A DNA stretch of 41,933 nucleotides from Rhodospirillaceae bacterium (GCA_018701215.1 JABIWH010000010.1:1-41933), one strand, 5' to 3'. Counted from the first letter of the stretch, positions 25,684 through 34,132 are shown. Numbers and translations are program-made. The notes: generated by a model not told the origin, from the letters alone.

Positions 25684-28004
25684 AAGACTTCCCCTCTGTT
25701 CTCCGTGGTATCCGTATCTGTCCGGCCCGCGACCGCATCGGTCCATGCCGGTTCTGAACAATTCAATTCCGCTAGAGCTTGAATGGCGACGGCCCACGTC
25801 CGCTTGCGTTCGGGATCGTGAAGCACATCAATAAATAGCGCGCTGGCGCCGGCTGGATCCAGACCCCGCAGCAGCCGGGCGGTCCGATTGCCGTGATAGC
25901 CTTCAAATGCCAGGGCGAAATCCACCAATGGCTTGACCGCATCGCTACGTCCCGTACCCGCGATCGCCTCGGCCGCGCTTTGACGCACCGCAGGGTCCGG
26001 GTCGTTGAGCAAATTGCCGATCTCCGCCCCAATCTCGCCCAGCTTGGCCAAGGCACGGATCGCTTCCTGGCGCAGGAACGCGTCGCTGTCGTGCAGGTGT
26101 GTCGTCAACAAAGCGACAATCTCATCGCCTCGGCAAGCGGCCAGAGCGCGGATCAGCAGCAGTTTCATATCCCTCCCAGCCACCGCCATAGCCGCCACGG
26201 TCATCGCCGCCACGTCGCCTTGCATGATGCCCATCCGCTCGCCGATGCGGGCCAGGGAGTCAGCGGCGGCAAGGCATACTTCCTGATCGCCCGAGGTCAG
26301 CGCATTGGCCAATTGCCTGGCCACGGCTTTTTGGTCAATGTCACCAAGAACCCGGGCCGCGAAACGGCGGATATCTTCGTGCAGCACCACGTTCGGCACC
26401 AACGAGACACGTTTTTTGCGCTTGATCTGCTTGGCCAGGGCCAGACGCTCCATATCGGCCGGCGTCAACTCGATGCCTTCCTTGGGCAGATTCAATACCT
26501 CCGAAGCTTCCGGCGTATCAGCCAGGATGGCATTCATGGTCGAGGTCGGGAACGCCGCATCGTCGTCCTTGCTTAGTTCGGCCGGCACCTCTTCGCCCGT
26601 GTCATCTCGGGCCTCTCCGCCGAAATCTGTGGCGCTATCATTTGGTACAGCTTCGGTTTCAGCACCGGCTTCCGGCTCGTACTCACCGTTCAGCGCGGAA
26701 AGCAGTGCCTCACCAGCCATATTGGGCCATTCGTCGTGGCTGGCCAGACGCACCAGGGCCGACATGGTTTCAAGACGGATCTGGCGCGCGCCGTCATCGA
26801 TTACGCCGGTCAACGCCCGCACGGCTTCGTCGCCGCCGGCCATGGCCAGGCCTTGCAAGGCGCCCAGGCGGGCATCAACGGAACGATCAGCATCGGCAAT
26901 CAGCAGGCCCAGCTCGTATTCGGCGACCTGCGGTGCCAGTTGGCCAAGGGCACGGGCGGCAGCGGCGCTGATCGCGTCATCGCTATGCCCAAGTTTTGCA
27001 CGCAATGCCGTTACCAGCAGCTCATCGGCGGGACCATCATACTGGCTGGCCAAGGCGGTAAGTGCCGCGATTTGGACATTGGCCGAGGCATCGCCAATCA
27101 GGGCCCGCAGACGGACCGGATGGTATTGACCATGCAGCCGCACCGCATCGGCCCGAACAGCGGCATCATCATCTTCCAAAAAGCGGTTTAACCGGTTATC
27201 GCCAGGAAGCCGTGCCGCTAGCGCCCGCATGGCCGCCGCCCGCACGGAGGGAGCCGGATCGGCAAACGCGCGGGCCAATGGCGCCGCCGCTTCATCTGAT
27301 CGGGAGGTGGCCAGGGCCGCCGCCGCACGGCGCCGCAGCCGGGTCGAATCCTCGTTTAAAATGCCATCCAGGGCCGCGATACCCGGTGCGCCCATGCGTG
27401 CGAAAGCCTTGAAGGCGGCTTCGGTCATGTCCTGGCCACCTTCATCCTGCATGGCCTCGATAATATCCGGGACGGCTTCGCCGGCATTCAGGTCGGCCAA
27501 GGCGTTGACCGCTTTTACCTGGATATCAACCCAATCATCCCAGCCGCTGGAATAGAATTCCTGCTCGTCCCAATTGATTTCTTCGTCGCGCCCCTTAACG
27601 ATGCGCCGAAGCCAGGGGATGATCTGACCATCGCGTAATTTCGCCAGGGTCTCGATCGCCGACAGCTTAACCTCGGCAATCGGGTCGCCGAGAAAATTCT
27701 CCAACAGCTGTTTAGCCGACCGCGGGTCCGCCAGCTTTGACAGCGCGGCGGCGGCATCGGTGCGGACATCTTCGTCCTCGTCCAGCAGAGCGGCAATCAG
27801 GGGTTCAACCGCGCCCTCGCTGCCAATGGCACCCAGGGCTTGCGCTGCAAGACAGCGGTGCACATCGACGCCATTGCCTAGAATTTCGCTCAAAGCCTGA
27901 CATACAGCTTGATCCAGATCGTCGGATATCGGCTGAGCGGTCTGGGATTTAGCCGTCGGAGATTGTGCGGTCTTGGGCGGTTGGATCTGCGGTTGGGTAA
28001 TCAT
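25680..28004 (-). CDS. HEAT-repeat (PBS-lyase-like) scaffold protein
   Basis: 774 residues with no signal peptide or membrane helix. Apart from a Gln/Pro-rich start and an acidic linker near 440-490, it is built of HEAT/PBS-lyase-type helical repeats (for example VEPLIAALLDEDEDVR and related APLARAFADPAPSVR units) from about 35 to the C-terminus. Such repeats mediate protein-protein contacts; members near tetrapyrrole proteins act in chromophore handling. As first gene of the module 2 operon and overlapping the cupredoxin gene, it probably assists assembly or regulation of the complex on the cytoplasmic side. No catalytic motif is visible. Confidence 0.82.
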   Translation of the reverse strand: MITQPQIQPPKTAQSPTAKSQTAQPISDDLDQAVCQALSEILGNGVDVHRCLAAQALGAIGSEGAVEPLIAALLDEDEDVRTDAAAALSKLADPRSAKQLLENFLGDPIAEVKLSAIETLAKLRDGQIIPWLRRIVKGRDEEINWDEQEFYSSGWDDWVDIQVKAVNALADLNAGEAVPDIIEAMQDEGGQDMTEAAFKAFARMGAPGIAALDGILNEDSTRLRRRAAAALATSRSDEAAAPLARAFADPAPSVRAAAMRALAARLPGDNRLNRFLEDDDAAVRADAVRLHGQYHPVRLRALIGDASANVQIAALTALASQYDGPADELLVTALRAKLGHSDDAISAAAARALGQLAPQVAEYELGLLIADADRSVDARLGALQGLAMAGGDEAVRALTGVIDDGARQIRLETMSALVRLASHDEWPNMAGEALLSALNGEYEPEAGAETEAVPNDSATDFGGEARDDTGEEVPAELSKDDDAAFPTSTMNAILADTPEASEVLNLPKEGIELTPADMERLALAKQIKRKKRVSLVPNVVLHEDIRRFAARVLGDIDQKAVARQLANALTSGDQEVCLAAADSLARIGERMGIMQGDVAAMTVAAMAVAGRDMKLLLIRALAACRGDEIVALLTTHLHDSDAFLRQEAIRALAKLGEIGAEIGNLLNDPDPAVRQSAAEAIAGTGRSDAVKPLVDFALAFEGYHGNRTARLLRGLDPAGASALFIDVLHDPERKRTWAVAIQALAELNCSEPAWTDAVAGRTDTDTTENRGEVL

Positions 28005-28064
28005 ATCTAAATAACCAAAATCTAATACTTTAAAGTCATTCCAAATTGCTCACCTAAACGCGAT

Positions 28065-28106
28065 TGCGGGCCCGGCTGAACAAGAGCGTTCAGACGCGGG
28101 CCCGCA
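28065..28106 (-). terminator. Strong hairpin after the molybdoenzyme gene
   Basis: TGCGGGCCCG (28065-28074) pairs perfectly with CGGGCCCGCA (28097-28106), and CTGAAC/GTTCAG extend the stem inside around AAGAGC. It starts 7 bp after the stop codon of the molybdoenzyme gene. No T run follows, so it may be a Rho-assisted end or RNA-stabilising structure. It separates the Idr-like operon from the HEAT/cytochrome operon, whose promoter would then lie in 28005-28064. Confidence 0.6.
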
Positions 28107-28112
28107 TTGCGA

Positions 28113-30785
28113 TCAGATGATGTCTCTTGGCGCAAAGGACATCGATCGGAAGGTCTTCTTATAGGGCGACTCGCCGATCTTCTTCACATTGGCAACACCC
28201 ATCTTGTAGTTGTAGTTGCCGCTGATCCAATCGACGACACGTCCTTCCAGGGCATTCGCCGGCTGCGACGTATGCAGGAAGTCCATGAAGATGATGCCCT
28301 TCTTGATGTGGCGCGTGACCATGGCGACGCCGGTGACGGCGGCCCTTGTCAGTTCCACATTTCCGGCCTTCATCTGCCCGGTGAAGGAATAATCGCTTCC
28401 CTCAACGCCCAAAGTGGTTTCCTTCAGGTTTGGCACCCGATCGGAATAGACCATCAACATATCGCCGCTCTCGATACCGCGCGCCTTGGCGTCATCGGGA
28501 TGCATCTCGACATAGTTGTCCGGCCAGCGTTGCACGATGTAGGGCCGGCGCCGGTCATCGAAGCCCGACTGCCAACGCTCGTTGGTCCGCCCGGAGGTGC
28601 ACCACAGCTCGTTACCCTTCGGGCTCATCCATTCCCAATAGTCCGAGAACAGGGACCAGGGGGATTTTTCGATGTTGCAACGGCCTGTCTGAGAGTTGAA
28701 GTGGGTAAGCTTCTTGTTGAAGACATTACCCGCGGCCGGTCCCGTTTCAGGCAGCTTGCGCGTGGTATCGTGCAAGCGTTTGGTCCCAACCAGGGTACCG
28801 TCGTCTTCCATATAGACGGGACCTTGGATGCCGTTGGTGCCGAACTCGCCCAACTTCTGATGCAAGGTCTTGCCCTCACGATGGGCGGCGACCTTGATCA
28901 TATTGAAGTCCTTGCGGCTGCCGCGCGAGAAGCGGGAGGATTCTTCAGCGACATCGTTGGAATTTTTCCAATCGAAGCCGTCAAAGCCCATGCGCTTGGC
29001 CAACTCGGCGATGATCCACCAATCCGGCTTGGCCTCGCCCGGCGCGTCATAGAATTTGTTGTAGACGCGCAGACGCCGTTCGCCATTGGCCCGCATGAAG
29101 GTTTCCTCGCCCCAGGTCGCGGCCGGGAAGATGATATCGGCGTAACGGTTGCCGATCGGATCGACCAGATAGATATCCTGGTTGACGACCACCATACCGC
29201 CCGAGTCAGCGCGCCGCTTCAGACTATCGATGATGTCCTGCTTGTCGTAGGAGCGCACCTGATGGGGGTTGGCCACGGTCAGTTCCTCGAACCGTTTGGC
29301 CAGTTGCTGGCTGCCGCACATGGACTGGATCCAGGTGGTACCGATGACATGGGCAAATCGGGTATGCCCCGCCATGGTCCAGGTATCCGTATCCAAGGCC
29401 CGGCGCCGACGTCCCGGCACCTTCATGGGCGACTTGTTGCGGGGATACTTGCCGCCGCGCTGACCGCCACGTTGGTGACCGCCGGCCCGGCCGACAACCT
29501 GACCCGGCCTGCCGCCCGCACCCACCGTAATCGCCAGGGCACTGATCGCCATGGTGTTGCCGGTGTTGTTCGACCAATAGAAGCCCTTCTCGATCATGAT
29601 CGAGGTTTTGGGCCGCTTGCCAGCTTTTGGCTTGGCCATCCATTCGGCGGCCGTCAGGATCTTGTTGACGTCGATCCCGGCAACCTTCGCCGCGTTGGCT
29701 GGCTTGAACTCGTCCTGGGCCAACAGCCACTTCTTCCAATCATCAAAGCCCTTGGTCTGGAACTTGCCCCAAGTGGTACGCCATTGCCATGGCGTGTTCC
29801 GGGTACCCTGGCCAAAGCCCGAGGAGGAACCCCACTTGTTATTTACCCAGTCCTTGATCCATTCGGCATCCTGCCATCCGGCTTCTACGATGACCCTGGC
29901 GATGGCGTTGACCACCAACAGATCCGTGCCGAGATTTACGTCGAGCCAGAGGCCGCCGTTCTTCTCGGCATAGGCCACGCCGGCGGTGCGGCGCGGGTTC
30001 ATCATGATGCATTTCTGGCCGTTCTGGATGCCCTTCATGATCCATTGCGTCCACAGGATCGTCTTGGTCTCGTATGGATCGGTACCGCAGATCAACAGGG
30101 TCTCGGCATTCATCCAGTCTTCATAGGCCGGCCCGAAGTTATCGAAACCGGCATCACGGAAGCCCGGTGTCGAAGAGACATCGGATGGCGTGTCATGAAA
30201 GGTGAAGTTGGCCGTATTGACATGACGCAAGGCATATTTGGAGATGGCGTAAGTGTTCTCGATATACTGATACGAGTAGGTCTTAACACCATAGGCATTG
30301 GCGCCATGCTTGGTCCGTACGTAGTTGCCAACCTCGGCCGCCACGTCCAGGGCGAAGTCCCATGGCACCGGCTGCAGGATGCCATAGATCCGCATCATCG
30401 GCGACTTCAACCGATCACGGGTGGGCGTCTGCGGATTGTAGCATTTCTGGGCGATACAGCCGCCACGTAGCGAGGAGTCGCCATCGGTGTTGACGAACTT
30501 CGTGTCCTTGTCGGGGATGATCACCACATGATGCGGCACACCCTGGTGCAGCACGATGTTGTGCTGATTAGGCGCCACCCAGGGGCCCAGGGTTTCGACG
30601 GGGAAGTCGGCCCCAAAGGCATTTTCCTCGGCCTTGGGTCCGCCGTCATTTCTGCCCGCCACGGGCCAGCGATAGACTTTGTAACCACAGGCGACAATGC
30701 AGTAATCGCACGCGGTGGTGATGACCTCGGCGCTTTTCGGCGGCAGAGGCACATTGGTTTCCGGAATGTAATAAGGCGTCGACAT
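28113..30785 (-). CDS. idrA: Molybdopterin enzyme of the arsenite oxidase/iodate reductase family (IdrA-like)
   Basis: 890 residues, DMSO-reductase superfamily, bis-molybdopterin type. The N-terminal Fe-S site is C26-x2-C29-x3-C33-x70-S104, the [3Fe-4S] pattern of AioA and IdrA. GRAGGHQRG gives Arg433 and His437, equal to AioA Arg419/His423; His197 matches AioA His195, but the AioA Glu203 position is Ser205. No own TAT signal, so export would rely on the TAT Rieske partner, as in AioBA. AioA is a little shorter (about 825). The neighbours, a Rieske subunit and two diheme peroxidases, are the hallmark of dissimilatory iodate reductase rather than arsenite oxidase. Predicted periplasmic catalytic subunit accepting electrons for iodate reduction; substrate inferred, not shown. 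Confidence 0.83.
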   Translation of the reverse strand: MSTPYYIPETNVPLPPKSAEVITTACDYCIVACGYKVYRWPVAGRNDGGPKAEENAFGADFPVETLGPWVAPNQHNIVLHQGVPHHVVIIPDKDTKFVNTDGDSSLRGGCIAQKCYNPQTPTRDRLKSPMMRIYGILQPVPWDFALDVAAEVGNYVRTKHGANAYGVKTYSYQYIENTYAISKYALRHVNTANFTFHDTPSDVSSTPGFRDAGFDNFGPAYEDWMNAETLLICGTDPYETKTILWTQWIMKGIQNGQKCIMMNPRRTAGVAYAEKNGGLWLDVNLGTDLLVVNAIARVIVEAGWQDAEWIKDWVNNKWGSSSGFGQGTRNTPWQWRTTWGKFQTKGFDDWKKWLLAQDEFKPANAAKVAGIDVNKILTAAEWMAKPKAGKRPKTSIMIEKGFYWSNNTGNTMAISALAITVGAGGRPGQVVGRAGGHQRGGQRGGKYPRNKSPMKVPGRRRRALDTDTWTMAGHTRFAHVIGTTWIQSMCGSQQLAKRFEELTVANPHQVRSYDKQDIIDSLKRRADSGGMVVVNQDIYLVDPIGNRYADIIFPAATWGEETFMRANGERRLRVYNKFYDAPGEAKPDWWIIAELAKRMGFDGFDWKNSNDVAEESSRFSRGSRKDFNMIKVAAHREGKTLHQKLGEFGTNGIQGPVYMEDDGTLVGTKRLHDTTRKLPETGPAAGNVFNKKLTHFNSQTGRCNIEKSPWSLFSDYWEWMSPKGNELWCTSGRTNERWQSGFDDRRRPYIVQRWPDNYVEMHPDDAKARGIESGDMLMVYSDRVPNLKETTLGVEGSDYSFTGQMKAGNVELTRAAVTGVAMVTRHIKKGIIFMDFLHTSQPANALEGRVVDWISGNYNYKMGVANVKKIGESPYKKTFRSMSFAPRDII

Positions 30786-30796
30786 TGCTCTATCTC

Positions 30797-31384
30797 CTAT
30801 CCCTGCAAGTTGTCATAGCGGCCGAAGATCAAGCCGAACACGCCGACGGCATAAATGTCGTCGCCATCAAGTTCGAGCAGCACCTGCGGCAGGCTTTGGT
30901 AGGCCTGGCCGGAAATCAGAATGCCGTGCCGTGTCAGATCGTAGGTCGAAAGATGCAGCGGACAGGCACCCAGGGATTTGGTATCGCCCTTATAGGTGCC
31001 CGACAGATCGCCGCCCTGATGGGTGCAAAAGTAGTTGAAGGCAACCACATCCTTTTGAGGCCCAATGCCGCCGCCGGCCTCGGTACCCATCTTAACCAGC
31101 ATGGACGCTGCGTATGCGCCATTGTCCGGATACTCAAAACCGATCGGCTGGTCGGTCTTCAATTCACTCAACTTGCCAATCTTCTTGCGGGGATAGGTTG
31201 CCACCATGGCCGGAGCCTTGGCCGCTGCTGGTCCGGCATTCACCGTAACCATCACCGTCGCCGTCGCCAGGCCGGAGGAAAATAGCATCTTCCGCCGTGA
31301 CATCAGGCATTTGCCCGCCGGGTGATCCTTCTTCGACGGCAACTCGCGCGCGCCGGGTTCAGGCATCTGTATTTGATTTGTCAT
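30797..31384 (-). CDS. idrB: TAT-exported Rieske subunit (IdrB/AioB-like)
   Basis: 195 residues. A twin-arginine signal (SRRKMLF, Arg30-31) follows an unusually long N-terminal segment. The [2Fe-2S] ligands are C120 and H122 (CTHQGG) and C141 and H144 (CPLHLS). The second Cys found in each loop of bc1-type Rieske proteins (CTHxGC, CPCH) is absent, so there is no stabilising disulfide, which in this family goes with an altered, usually lower, potential. It lies 11 bp before the molybdoenzyme gene, the order seen in arsenite oxidase operons, and should carry electrons between that subunit and c cytochromes while bringing the complex through the Tat pore. Confidence 0.88.
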   Translation of the reverse strand: MTNQIQMPEPGARELPSKKDHPAGKCLMSRRKMLFSSGLATATVMVTVNAGPAAAKAPAMVATYPRKKIGKLSELKTDQPIGFEYPDNGAYAASMLVKMGTEAGGGIGPQKDVVAFNYFCTHQGGDLSGTYKGDTKSLGACPLHLSTYDLTRHGILISGQAYQSLPQVLLELDGDDIYAVGVFGLIFGRYDNLQG

Positions 31385-31398
31385 TATTTATGTACCCT

Positions 31399-32541
31399 TC
31401 AATTGGTCGCTGGGGGCAGCGGGGCATAGGGAGGAAGTTTCGGCGTCGACATCTTGATCTCCGGACCACTCAGGGATTCCAGGAACGAGATCAGGTCGGC
31501 TTTTTCTCCATCCGTGAGGCCAAGCGGTTTCAACAACTTTGTCTTGCTCGAGGCAAAGGTTCCGTCGGTGAACTCGTTGCTGCCGCCGCCGTCATTGTAG
31601 AAATCGACCAATTCGTCGAAGTCAAAGAACGTACCGGCATGCATGAACGGCGCCGTATAAGCGGTATAGCGCAGAGGCGGCGTGCGGAACTTGCCCATGT
31701 CGGACTTTTCCTTGGTGCGATAGTAGAGGCCCGCATCGTTCTTGATGGTGCGGTACATCTTCTCGGTCACGCCCTTGGCATATTGCTCATAACGGAACGT
31801 GATTTGCGCCATGCCATTGTCCAACCATTCCTCGGCCCTTGGCAGGCCAAGGTTGTAGTATTTTTGATCGGTCAGCAGCGGCCCGTTGTGGCATTCGATG
31901 CAGTTGGCCTTGCCCTCGAAAAGTTTGAGGCCACGCACCTGCTGCGCACTAAGGGCTTTCTTGTCGCCACGCATATATTTATCAAACGGCGTGTTGTCGT
32001 GGATCAAAGTACGTTCGAACGCCGCCATGGCCTTCCAGACGTTGTTGACCTTTGGCCAGTCATCACCGAACACATCGTTGAAGCGCTTGACGTACTCGGG
32101 GATAAAGGCGAGTCGCGCCTCGACCATGTCCCGCTCACCGTTGCCCGACACGCCACCCAAGGCGGCGCCAGGAGCCTGTGCCTCCAGCGACTTGGCGGCG
32201 CCGACCCAAAACAGCTTGCCCAGATAGGCAGAGTTGATCACCGTCTGGCTGTTGCGCCAATGGATCACACCCGGATAGCCGCGTGAGATGGGATCGTTGA
32301 AGCCCCAGCCCTGTTTCGGCGCATGGCAGTCGGCGCAGGAAACGGATGCATCGCCGCCAATACGGGAATCGAAGAACAGCAGTTTTCCGAGTTCGATTTT
32401 TGCCGCCGATTGCGGATTATCCTTGGGAACCGGTACCGGTGGCAACGCGGCCAGCGGTGGGTTGACGTCGGCCAAGGCAGTGGAGCCGAGACCGAAAGCG
32501 ATCGCGATGACCGCGAGGGAGAGTGTTTTGCCCTTTTTCAT
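31399..32541 (-). CDS. idrP1: Diheme cytochrome c peroxidase (IdrP1-like by position)
   Basis: 380 residues from ATG 32541, preceded by AGGAG; the frame to 32586 overlaps the upstream gene. Signal peptide (near TALA-DV), haem sites CADCH (69-73) and CIECH (214-218), and MauG/CcpA-type segments (LGKLLFFDSR, RTPPLRYTAYTAPFMHAG). Bacterial diheme peroxidases reduce hydrogen peroxide with electrons from small c cytochromes. In the known iodate reductase systems two such proteins are encoded with IdrAB and are proposed to remove peroxide or handle reduced iodine intermediates. The number 1 is given only because it is the copy next to the Rieske gene. Confidence 0.83.
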   Translation of the reverse strand: MKKGKTLSLAVIAIAFGLGSTALADVNPPLAALPPVPVPKDNPQSAAKIELGKLLFFDSRIGGDASVSCADCHAPKQGWGFNDPISRGYPGVIHWRNSQTVINSAYLGKLFWVGAAKSLEAQAPGAALGGVSGNGERDMVEARLAFIPEYVKRFNDVFGDDWPKVNNVWKAMAAFERTLIHDNTPFDKYMRGDKKALSAQQVRGLKLFEGKANCIECHNGPLLTDQKYYNLGLPRAEEWLDNGMAQITFRYEQYAKGVTEKMYRTIKNDAGLYYRTKEKSDMGKFRTPPLRYTAYTAPFMHAGTFFDFDELVDFYNDGGGSNEFTDGTFASSKTKLLKPLGLTDGEKADLISFLESLSGPEIKMSTPKLPPYAPLPPATN

Positions 32542-32551
32542 AGCCCTGCTC

Positions 32552-33682
32552 CTAATTCTTCTTCTGCAGCCAGTCTTGGATGGCAACGTAGTTCACGTTG
32601 ATTTTGTCCTTCCAGACGTGCTCCGGTCCGGTCAGGGCGTCGCCCGACAGGGATTCCAGGAAAGCCACCAAATTGGCCCGCTCTTCAGAGCTCAAACCGA
32701 GCTGCTTGATACGCGGGTCCTTGTTGGTATCGTTACCGCCGCCTCGGTTGTAGAAGGCGACCACATCAGCCAGGGTCGCCAGCATGCCGTTGTGCATGTA
32801 CGGCGCGGTCTGCTTCAACTCGCGCAGGCTTGGCGTCATGAACTTGCCAATATTCGAGCCATCGGACTTTTGCAGGCGGATATTGGCGCCCACATCACGG
32901 CGGTGGTTCATATAGTTCTCAAGACCCATGAATTTGGCGAACGACACATAGGTAACGTGACGCAATGGGTTGGACCAGATTTCGGGATTTTCCGGCACTG
33001 CGGTGTTATGGGGTTGATCGTCCGTGAACCGCGGTCCGGAATGGCATTGCGCGCAACCGGCCTTGCCCTTGAACAGATCAAAGCCGCGCTGGGCCTCGGA
33101 CGACATTTTACCCATATCAAACGGCGCGCCGCGAGACGTCAAGGTTTTCAGATATTCGGGGATCGCCTTGCGGATGGAGCCATTGGAAGGCTCGCCATAA
33201 CCGGCATCCTTGAACATCTGCACATAGATCGGATCCTGCTTGACCCGCTCCTGCATCAAACGCATGTCCATGTTCATGGTGTAGGTTTCAGTGATCGATT
33301 CCCGGGTCACATCGTTCAGGTTGGTGCCGATCCGGCCATCGTGGAACCAAGCCGCCTTTTGCGCGGCATTGATCAGGGTTGGCGTGTTACGGAAGCCTTC
33401 CGAGCCTGGGTAGGCCTTAGCCAACGGCAAACCATCGCTAAATCCCTTGGCCGGAATGTGACAAGTGGAACAACTGATCGCGGCGTCGCCTGACAGCCGC
33501 GGATCAAAAAACAGCCGCTTGCCTAAAGCTGCCTTCTTGGCGTTGACCTTCGCAGGCTTCACAGGGCCGAAATCGGCCGCCATTGCCGCCGGCGCGATGG
33601 CCACGGCACCCACTGCCAAAGTCATAAGCATCGACCCAAGTACCGAAACTCGGGCGATCCTTGACGAGACTTTTCTATTCAT
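32552..33682 (-). CDS. idrP2: Diheme cytochrome c peroxidase (IdrP2-like by position)
   Basis: 376 residues from ATG 33682 (GAGAGG eight bases upstream); the frame to 33730 has no site. Signal peptide (near AAMA-AD), haem sites CSTCH (71-75) and CAQCH (210-214), and segments LGKRLFFDPRLSGD and TPSLRELKQTAPYMHNG of diheme peroxidases. It is clearly paralogous to, but diverged from, the next gene, as expected for the IdrP pair. Ten bp separate the two. First gene of the four-gene Idr-like operon, 75 bp after the 69-residue gene, with a hairpin in between. Confidence 0.83.
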   Translation of the reverse strand: MNRKVSSRIARVSVLGSMLMTLAVGAVAIAPAAMAADFGPVKPAKVNAKKAALGKRLFFDPRLSGDAAISCSTCHIPAKGFSDGLPLAKAYPGSEGFRNTPTLINAAQKAAWFHDGRIGTNLNDVTRESITETYTMNMDMRLMQERVKQDPIYVQMFKDAGYGEPSNGSIRKAIPEYLKTLTSRGAPFDMGKMSSEAQRGFDLFKGKAGCAQCHSGPRFTDDQPHNTAVPENPEIWSNPLRHVTYVSFAKFMGLENYMNHRRDVGANIRLQKSDGSNIGKFMTPSLRELKQTAPYMHNGMLATLADVVAFYNRGGGNDTNKDPRIKQLGLSSEERANLVAFLESLSGDALTGPEHVWKDKINVNYVAIQDWLQKKN

Positions 33683-33727
33683 CGCTAAACCTCTCAACAA
33701 AAGAACGGCCGTACCAAAAACACCTGC

Positions 33728-33747
33728 CATGAGGCTTTGACCTCATG
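33728..33747 (-). promoter_or_regulatory. Perfect 7-bp inverted repeat ahead of the idr-like operon
   Basis: CATGAGG (33728-33734) and CCTCATG (33741-33747) flank CTTTGA. On the transcribed strand the hairpin follows the stop of the 69-residue gene by 10 bp and is followed by a short T run some nine bases on. It could attenuate read-through into the peroxidase gene or be an operator. Confidence 0.4.
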
Positions 33748-33757
33748 TCGATCCGTC

Positions 33758-33967
33758 TTAATCATCCGTTTTCAACCCATCCTGTATTGGCAGGGGAACG
33801 CCGCTGATCCTTTCCAGAAACGCCTTCATTTCCGTCAGGTTCTGGAAATAACCCTCTTCCTCGCCTTGGACGTGCCGAATATGGCCGCGCCAAGTTGGGT
33901 TATTTCCCGGTTCTCCTTCCAACCAGATACGTGCCACGAACGATCCCGGAGTTCCCGGTTCAGCCAT
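33758..33967 (-). CDS. Conserved-looking small soluble protein, 69 aa
   Basis: ATG 33967, no strong ribosome site. The product has an aromatic-rich core (ARIWLEGEP, TWRGHIRHV, GYFQNLTEMKAFLE) that reads as a compact alpha/beta domain: two strands, then a helix. I do not recognise the family with certainty; similar short FxxRIWxE...WRGxIxHV...YFxxLxxxxxFL proteins occur as hypotheticals in proteobacteria. No signal or metal motif. It is the first gene downstream of the TGTTACCG operator array and runs in the same direction as the Idr-like genes, so it may be co-regulated with them. Confidence 0.65.
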   Translation of the reverse strand: MAEPGTPGSFVARIWLEGEPGNNPTWRGHIRHVQGEEEGYFQNLTEMKAFLERISGVPLPIQDGLKTDD

Positions 33968-34015
33968 TTCGCATCTGCCGTTACGTTTGCTACTCCCACC
34001 CCGGCGGGGCGAGTT

Positions 34016-34132
34016 CGGTAACAGCCCAACACGAACCGGTTACGCTCCGGTAACACAGAGGAAACTGCGGCAAACCAGCACCGCCCGCATATGTAAAATG
34101 AAGTACCACGAGGGAGTAACACGTCGGTAACA
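34016..34132 (-). promoter_or_regulatory. Direct-repeat operator array, TGTTACCG type
   Basis: Read on the minus strand, TGTTACCG occurs at 34132-34125, 34055-34048 and 34023-34016, and TGTTACTC at 34121-34114. Starts 34132 and 34121 are 11 bp apart and those at 34055 and 34023 are 32 bp apart, near integral helical turns. Tandem direct repeats one turn apart are typical of OmpR/PhoB-type and SARP winged-helix regulators. The array fills the 220-bp gap between the BTAD regulator gene and the 69-residue gene leading to the Idr-like operon. Confidence 0.55.

Noticed and set aside
28107..30470. Long plus-strand frame opposite the molybdoenzyme gene
   Set aside because: Shadow of a high-GC gene with strong protein motifs on the minus strand.
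28113..31384. Straight assignment as arsenite oxidase (aioBA)
   Set aside because: Two diheme peroxidases are linked, the Glu203 position is Ser, and no aioXSR, arsenic resistance or aioD genes are nearby.
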